NCBI GenBank assembly: GCA_001414485.1
Contig: LLEY01000152.1
Span: forward strand, 62,001 to 126,000
Source: Calycina herbarum
Lineage: Eukaryota; Ascomycota; Leotiomycetes; Helotiales; Pezizellaceae
DNA length: 64,000 bases
Direction of reading: 5' to 3'
Below, piece by piece: positions 59,901 to 64,000 of the stretch (its first letter is position 1; each line of letters starts with the position of its first letter). Position numbers and translations under genes: made by a program. The notes below the pieces were generated by a model. The model was not told the DNA's origin, searched no databases, and worked only from the letters and a program-made list of their open reading frames with translations.

Positions 59901-60715
59901 GCATTTAGGAATTCTAGGATCTCACTGTTGGAAGTTGGTTGTAATCACGTGACCAGGAAGGGTAAGCGACATGGCCGACGAGTCGACCATGGCGGCCAGG
60001 GGATACGAAGGCTCTATATAGGACTGGCACGTCTGCCATTAGATAGGAGCTTCGTGCTCAACTTCAGTTATCAATCTTATCATTTTGTTTGACATCTTTG
60101 ATATAAGTAACGAGTTCACTTCCAAGTGAACAACCCATCGTATCTATACTTCTTATCTGCATACCAACCTTCGAGACTTAGTCACCTTTGTTTAGTTCGT
60201 TTGAGTTTCGTTACACCGTTGTCTATAACCATCGACAACCAACTTGCTCGTGTTCACGTCTTAAAGATTAAAGGGCTATATAAGAAACTTGTAGAGGATT
60301 TGTAATTCATAGCCGAAAGAAATACGTACTACTATAATAAACAACGTAGTTAGGAGCTAATACTAAAAGAGAGGGATAAAGTCTATTTAGTACGAAAAAA
60401 CATCGATATAAAAAGACTAAGTAATAAACTAGATTATAAAAAACTTAGACTATTTAAAATCAAACGAGTTAAGAGACCTTTAAATTATAAATTAGCACTA
60501 CCGAAGATAATAAACATCTATCTAGTATTCTATATATCCTTACTTAAACCAGCACTACTAGGAGCACCACTAGCTCTAATCATAGAAATTCAACTAGTAA
60601 ATCTAAACGCCGAGTACGAAGTTAAGAGGATTCTTAACTATAAACTAGTTAGAGGACGAGTTAAGTACTTAATTAAATAGTTAGATTACCTATACTTAGA
60701 AAACACTTAAGAGCT
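56951..60715 (+). pseudogene. Gypsy pol remnant (PR-RT-RH-IN-chromodomain)
   Basis: Protease: VIIDLGLIGNFISL near 57080, the decayed D-S/T-G site. RT: DNLDRRVYIN and KNAYSLLLS near 57760-57840, then VIYYLDNILIFLEKEEE near 58072, the YxDD block with one Asp turned to Asn. RNase H: IKIDVLDILVDI near 58520 and YSIFNKKLLIIVLVLEY. Integrase: FIDFIIKLLKSKDLII near 59295, DRDKLFTLKF near 59500 and ELLPLA-FAYNSSVTETT near 59680. The frame is broken at 59788 by the solo LTR and resumes at 60221 (IDNQLARVHVLKIKGLYKKL). The C-terminal chromodomain reads NAEYEVKRILNYKLVRGRVK and YLIK near 60608-60680. Stops are TAA/TAG throughout. Confidence 0.85.
59789..60215 (+). mobile_element. Young solo LTR, TSD CCGTT, little RIP
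   Basis: 427 bp, starting TGTCACGAATCACG and ending TTTCGTTACA. CCGTT lies directly on both sides (59784-59788 and 60216-60220). It interrupts the integrase frame of the host gypsy element. GC is near that of the genes, CpA is common, and a TATA box (CTATATAGG, 60013-60021) is intact. It belongs to the same subfamily as the RIPped solo LTR at 51607, not to the LTRs of the surrounding element. Confidence 0.93.
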
Positions 60716-60780
60716 AAAAAGCAATCTTAACTATTACTTAGAGGAACTTTAGAAGTTCTACTACTAAAACCTAGGGTTAC

Positions 60781-61344
60781 CTATATCTTATAATTAGAAG
60801 GGAAAGCCTCGAGAAAAGCTAAATCAAGGGTCGGCTTATTAACAAAAGCGGGGTCGCTAGAAGAAGAAGGGGCCGTTAGCTAGGCGATCTCTAATTCCTT
60901 CTCTTCTTTCTCCTTCTCTACTCTTTCTTTCTCGTTAGCTTTATTAAGCTCTTATAGGTTAGCAAGACCACGACGGAGCATCTCTTACTCCTGCTCTATA
61001 AGGAAGCGTTATTGTTTTCGTAGGCGAAGAATCTTCTATATAGCTTCTTCTTGAATCCTATAGGCTGTTTCTTCCTCCTATTATAACCGCTGCTTCTAAG
61101 CATCAATAGATTCCTACTTAAAAATTAAGAGTATTCAGTTTTATAACTCGACATCGTAAGATTTGCTCTTCCTAGTGTACTTAGAGTACTTAGAACTACT
61201 AGGAACGCTAACGTATCAACGACTGGTTTTCGCATTTATATAGCGAGTATAAGGGATTATTTCGCATCTTAAACGTTTGATTTAAAGAGCGTTAAGAGTT
61301 CTATATTATTTAAGCTTATTCTTTAAGAGAGGTGTTAACGGCAT
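60781..61344 (-). pseudogene. Antisense ORF between pol and 3' LTR, RIP-interrupted
   Basis: From ATG at 61344 (MPLTPLLKNKLK) to TAG at 60783-60781 the minus strand is a single 188-codon register. Its internal stops are all TAA/TAG where CAA, CAG or TGG would be expected before C-to-T decay. Readable parts: KSKSYDVEL, EEETAYRIQEEA, KILRLRKQ, EMLRRGLANL, NKANEKERVEKEKEEKELEI (a strong coiled coil) and the acidic/hydrophobic end DPAFVNKPTLDLAFLEAFP. The codon strand is biased toward protein-like content while the sense strand here has no frame. Function unknown. Confidence 0.6.
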
Positions 61345-61434
61345 AATAGGAACTAGGGAGGCCGCTGGCCTCTTAACGATATTTTCTTAGGCTATACTTA
61401 AGCGTGGGGACACGCTAGTCTAAGAAGGGGATAG

Positions 61435-61887
61435 TGTTACGAATCACAGTATACGTAGTAAGTAGTCTAGACGGCGTTCTAATAAGACAAGGTATAACAT
61501 CTAGGAATAGAAGGTAATATAGGTAGAAATCAGTAATACGAAGAGCATTTAGGATTTCAGGATCTTACTATTATAATAATATTAGAAGTTATATGCGATC
61601 ATGTGATGTAATCGCCTACATCGCTCTGATCGCCTTAATCGCGAGCGACGCGAGCAATGTAAGCAATGTAATTAGGATGAAGGTTCTATATAAGACTAGC
61701 ACGTCTACTATTAGATAGGAGCTTCGTGCTCAACTTCAGTTATTAATCTTATCATCTTGTTTAACATCTTTAATATAAGTAACGAGTTTACTTCTAAGTG
61801 AACAACCTATCGTGTCTATACTTCTTATCTGTATACTAACCTTCGAGACTTAGTCACCTTTGTTTAGTTCGTTTGAGTTTCGTTATA
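61435..61887 (+). repeat. 3' LTR of the gypsy element
   Basis: 453 bp, starting TGTTACGAATCACAG and ending TTTCGTTATA. It is less mutated than the 5' LTR (it keeps GATGTAATCGCC and AGGAGCTTCGTGCTC). GTAAT follows at 61888-61892. Confidence 0.92.
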
Positions 61888-63159
61888 GTAATCGAGAATA
61901 GGCGATAGTAATTATTATAATTAATAGTAAAAGTAGGAGTATTCTTCTATTCCTTATTATTTAAGACGTTAATTATCTTACGAATTAGTATTCTAAAACT
62001 AGCCTCTCTTACGATTAGGTTATTAAACCTATAAATAATAGTTAGATAAATAATAAGATAGGTCTAGAATAGTTAAAACACTTTAATAAATATACTACTA
62101 CTTAAGCTAAGAGTCTATATTATATATTAGTTTTAGATAGATATAAGAGTTACGAATTAGTAGAATTTCAAGAATATTATAAGTCTTATAATATTATAAC
62201 TCTTAGATTACCTCTATATTCTTCTTATCTAACCTAGCTACTTAATATTAGATGTTTTACTATTCTTAAGTAGAACTATAGTCGAGAAATCGAAGGGTTT
62301 ATAAAAGCGTATATTAATTATATTACTAAGATTAAGTTTCTTATAACTTTTAAATAAGCGTATATTAAGTTAATTACTTCTATAAACAGTTAGGCTAGAT
62401 TCTACAGAGCTGGATTAATATCTTTTAACTCTTAAGTAGTTATATCGAAGTTAGATATAAAGTTACGAACTCTAACACCTACTAGTCTCTCTTCTGTCGA
62501 GGCAGACTCTTAGGTTTCGTAGACCTCTTATAACCTAACGGAAGCTCTTTCGTAAACGACTTTAGTTAGAGATCGTATTACTTATTATTAAGGAAGCTCG
62601 CCTACTCCTCTTTTTCAAACTGTCGCTTCGTTAGCTAAAGATATAAAGCGTTTAGCTTATAAATTAACTCTTATTAATACCGAGCTACGTATACTTCGAG
62701 CAGTAAATAAGGCACTTTCTAAGCGTTATAGAGCTAAAAAGAATCGTATCTGTTAAGAAGGTACACTTACTATAGAGGATATATATAATATTATAGCTTA
62801 AGACAAAGTAAATAAGAAGATATAACGTAATAAGCGCTTTAGAAAAGTAAATCGTAAGAAAGGGATTTCGACTATATAACGTTATAACACTTATAGAAAG
62901 ACTAGTTATAATATACGAACTTGTTAAGAACTTATAAATATATCTAGCTTATTAGAATCCGAAGAGTAATAAGTTTTATCTATTATTATAGTTAATTTAT
63001 TATATTTTAAAGTAGTAGAAGTCGGTAAAAGTACGTAGCTCGGTGATATACGCAGCTCGGTGATATACGCAGCTCGGTAATAGATTACGTTATATCTATT
63101 ATATAAGTTAAAAACGCTCTTAATCTACCTACTTTTACTTATATAATCTAATAAGAACT

Positions 63160-63760
63160 TCGTTATACTAGCTACCGACGATGTATTATATACTCTCGAC
63201 TCTTTATTAGCTAACTCTAAGTAAAGAAACGTCTTACTTTTATATATATATACCGCTAGTAAGGATATTAAACTAGGTAGCTACTTATAAGTAAAAGAGA
63301 GACTAGAGAAAGATTATATAGTTAGATAAGTATATATTTAAGCTTAGAAAGAGTAGAAGAGTAAGTTTCTACGCTTATAGAGATTAAGTTCTTAAGCTAG
63401 TTATCTTTCTCTTATTTAATAAGCTTAGTACTAACTATATCTTTATAAAGAACGGTTCAAAGGTATATAAGAGATATACTTACTTAACTAAGCTCTAATA
63501 TAATATCTACGGTATTAATTAGTCTTCTTCTTTATCTAATTTAAACGTAATTAAGAAGGTTTAGTAGTAGATAAAAGAAAAGTTAAAGAAGTTACTCTTT
63601 ATACTAACTTCTAAGAATAAGTTAATTAAGGAGATCTAAAGGCTTTGGGATTTAGTAGATCTACGTAATTATAGACGATATACTAAGCGGTTAACTTATA
63701 AGTTAGAAGAAGTTATTAAAGTAAAAGGATTAGTAATTGTTTATTAATAATATATATAAG
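63160..63760 (+). pseudogene. Unidentified coding remnant of the outer element
   Basis: Between the second pogo element and the right terminal repeat, one plus-strand register reads SRRVSFYAYRD, KLVIFLLFNKLSTNYIFIKN, GSKVYKRYTYLTKL, NQSSSLSNLNVIKKV, KEKLKKLLFILTSKNKLIKE and RYTKRLTYKLEEVIKVKG, broken by TAG/TAA. It has the composition of a RIPped gene but I do not recognise the family. It may be the C-terminal end of the outer element's protein. Confidence 0.4.
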
Positions 63761-63866
63761 CTTTAGAGTAAAAGACTTAAAGTTAGAATTATAAATAGTT
63801 TTTAAGTAATAAGTGTTAATTTGGTAGAGTTCACTTAGAGGGCCTACTAGCTGTGGCCCCAACTCT

Positions 63867-64000
63867 TACCTTCATTAGCCGATTCCGGAATCTTAGGCAA
63901 AATATTAGGCTATGCGTGTTTTAGGCTAAAAGCGAATATTCGCTCAACTCCGAAGGTTACCCGAGTTTGTGAAATTATGCTTTGGAATCGAACCTTAGAA
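63867..64000. other. Unique flank to the right of the nest
   Basis: Base composition returns to normal directly after the outer terminal repeat and its TA. Nothing recognised in the remaining 134 bases. Confidence 0.5.

Larger units (their letters stand above)
54695..61887 (+). mobile_element. Full-length Ty3/gypsy chromovirus, TSD GTAAT, RIPped
   Basis: LTRs at 54695-55147 and 61435-61887 are both 453 bp. GTAAT is at 54690-54694 and 61888-61892. Total 7193 bp; minus the nested LTR and its duplication the element was about 6761 bp. A polypurine tract (AAGAAGGGGATAG, 61424-61434) precedes the 3' LTR. Order is gag, protease, RT, RNase H, integrase, chromodomain, then an antisense frame. Confidence 0.92.
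54150..62960 (+). pseudogene. Pogo-like DDE transposase, split by gypsy insertion and RIPped
   Basis: The N-terminal half (54300-54694) reads NRDSREFSPQLANIEDIANY (HTH/CENP-B-like region), ELKTCFNHVYNF, EDPKLISTWFQLVENI and YNFDETSF, the first DDE aspartate. After the insertion the frame resumes at 61893, with the second catalytic block at about 62120-62240 (SYELVEFQEYYKSYNIITLR, then LPLYSSYLT). The C-terminal end at 62680-62930 has NKALSKRYRAKKNRI, LTIEDIYNII and a decayed zinc knuckle (RYNTY…NIRTC). Stops are TAA/TAG at positions expected to be CAA, CAG or TGG. Confidence 0.82.
54015..63090 (+). mobile_element. Pogo/Fot-like DNA transposon, 1878 bp net, split by a gypsy element
   Basis: TA lies at 54013-54014 and 63091-63092. 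The inverted ends are ACGTAATCTATTAC. A 17-bp iteron (AGCTCGGTGATATACGC) occurs three times in the 3' end (63041-63085) and twice in the 5' end (54024-54058). The parts 54015-54694 and 61893-63090 sum to exactly 1878 bp, the same as the reversed element. The gypsy retrotransposon sits between them with GTAAT duplicated. Confidence 0.85.
51265..63866. mobile_element. Outer TIR transposon, carrier of all nested elements
   Basis: The ends are inverted copies. 51265 begins AGAGTTGGGGCCACAGCTAG, and the complement of 63866-63847 begins the same. The match runs about 36 bp (…GTGGGCCCCCTAAGCGA against GTAGGCCCTCTAAGTGA), differing only by C/T and G/A changes. Each end is flanked by TA, as for Tc1/mariner/pogo-type elements. 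Removing the three insertions leaves about 1.18 kb of element-specific sequence (51265-51606, 52067-52102, 53981-54014, 63091-63866). The terminal repeats themselves keep normal GC while the interior is very AT-rich. Confidence 0.72.

Noticed and set aside
59731..59952. 73-codon plus-strand frame across the young LTR border
   Set aside because: It is the end of decayed integrase running into the solo LTR, not an independent gene.
63020..63090. Short direct repeats resembling a CRISPR-like array
   Set aside because: There are no spacers: the 17-bp units are contiguous, lie in the terminal repeat of the pogo-like element and are present in the opposite orientation at its other end.

Overview
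The window is nuclear DNA of a filamentous ascomycete (Pezizomycotina). Genes are monocistronic with 44-100 bp introns carrying GTRNGT donors, CTGAC/CTAAC branch sites and NAG acceptors. Proteins are of fungal type, and repeats carry mutation of the repeat-induced point mutation (RIP) kind, with CpA turned to TpA and TAA/TAG stops inside old coding frames. A Leotiomycete (Helotiales-like) host is my guess from the protein mix; this is not proven.

Region 1, 1-51 kb, is gene-bearing with large intergenic gaps. Well supported genes are a DUF1765 protein (1505-5140), two F-box/2EXR-like proteins (19408-20427 and 21150-21968), a Ser/Thr-rich secreted protein (23114-24094), the retromer subunit VPS35 (24509-27377), a TRE1/glutamate-carboxypeptidase-like membrane M28 peptidase (28090-30819), an F-box protein (34447-36169), the ESCRT-I subunit VPS37 (39911-40767), a D-amino-acid-oxidase-family flavoenzyme with a peroxisomal tail (43101-44157) and a DUF7888-type secreted protein (45192-45840). 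Weaker calls are a multi-pass membrane protein (7134-8021), a six-exon gene of unknown function (9015-10378), a one-helix mitochondrial-like protein (16290-16919) and a RING protein broken by one in-frame TAG (17603-18463). VPS35, VPS37 and the TRE1-like protein all touch endosomal sorting, but they are spaced apart on separate transcription units, so I read this as coincidence. A decayed gene (10985-12896), a hAT remnant with an exact 8-bp target duplication (6026-6827), a small inverted-repeat element (15353-15613) and a diverged 350-400 bp duplication (31.7 and 32.7 kb) lie between them.

Region 2, 51,265-63,866, is a very AT-rich, heavily RIPped nest of transposons whose layers can be read from target duplications. 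An outer element with ~36-bp inverted ends flanked by TA holds a reversed solo LTR (51607-52066, TSD ATTAC), a reversed pogo/Fot-like element (52103-53980, TA) and a second pogo-like element (54015-63090, TA). The second pogo is split by a full-length Ty3/gypsy chromovirus (54695-61887, TSD GTAAT), whose integrase gene is in turn split by a nearly unmutated solo LTR (59789-60215, TSD CCGTT). After subtracting insertions both pogo elements are exactly 1878 bp. Both carry 17-bp iterons in their ends, two at the 5' end and three at the 3' end, with different iteron sequences. The gypsy element also has a 188-codon antisense frame between pol and the 3' LTR.

The most interesting material is in region 2: the iteron-type pogo ends, the antisense chromovirus ORF, and the RIP-spared island around the youngest LTR.
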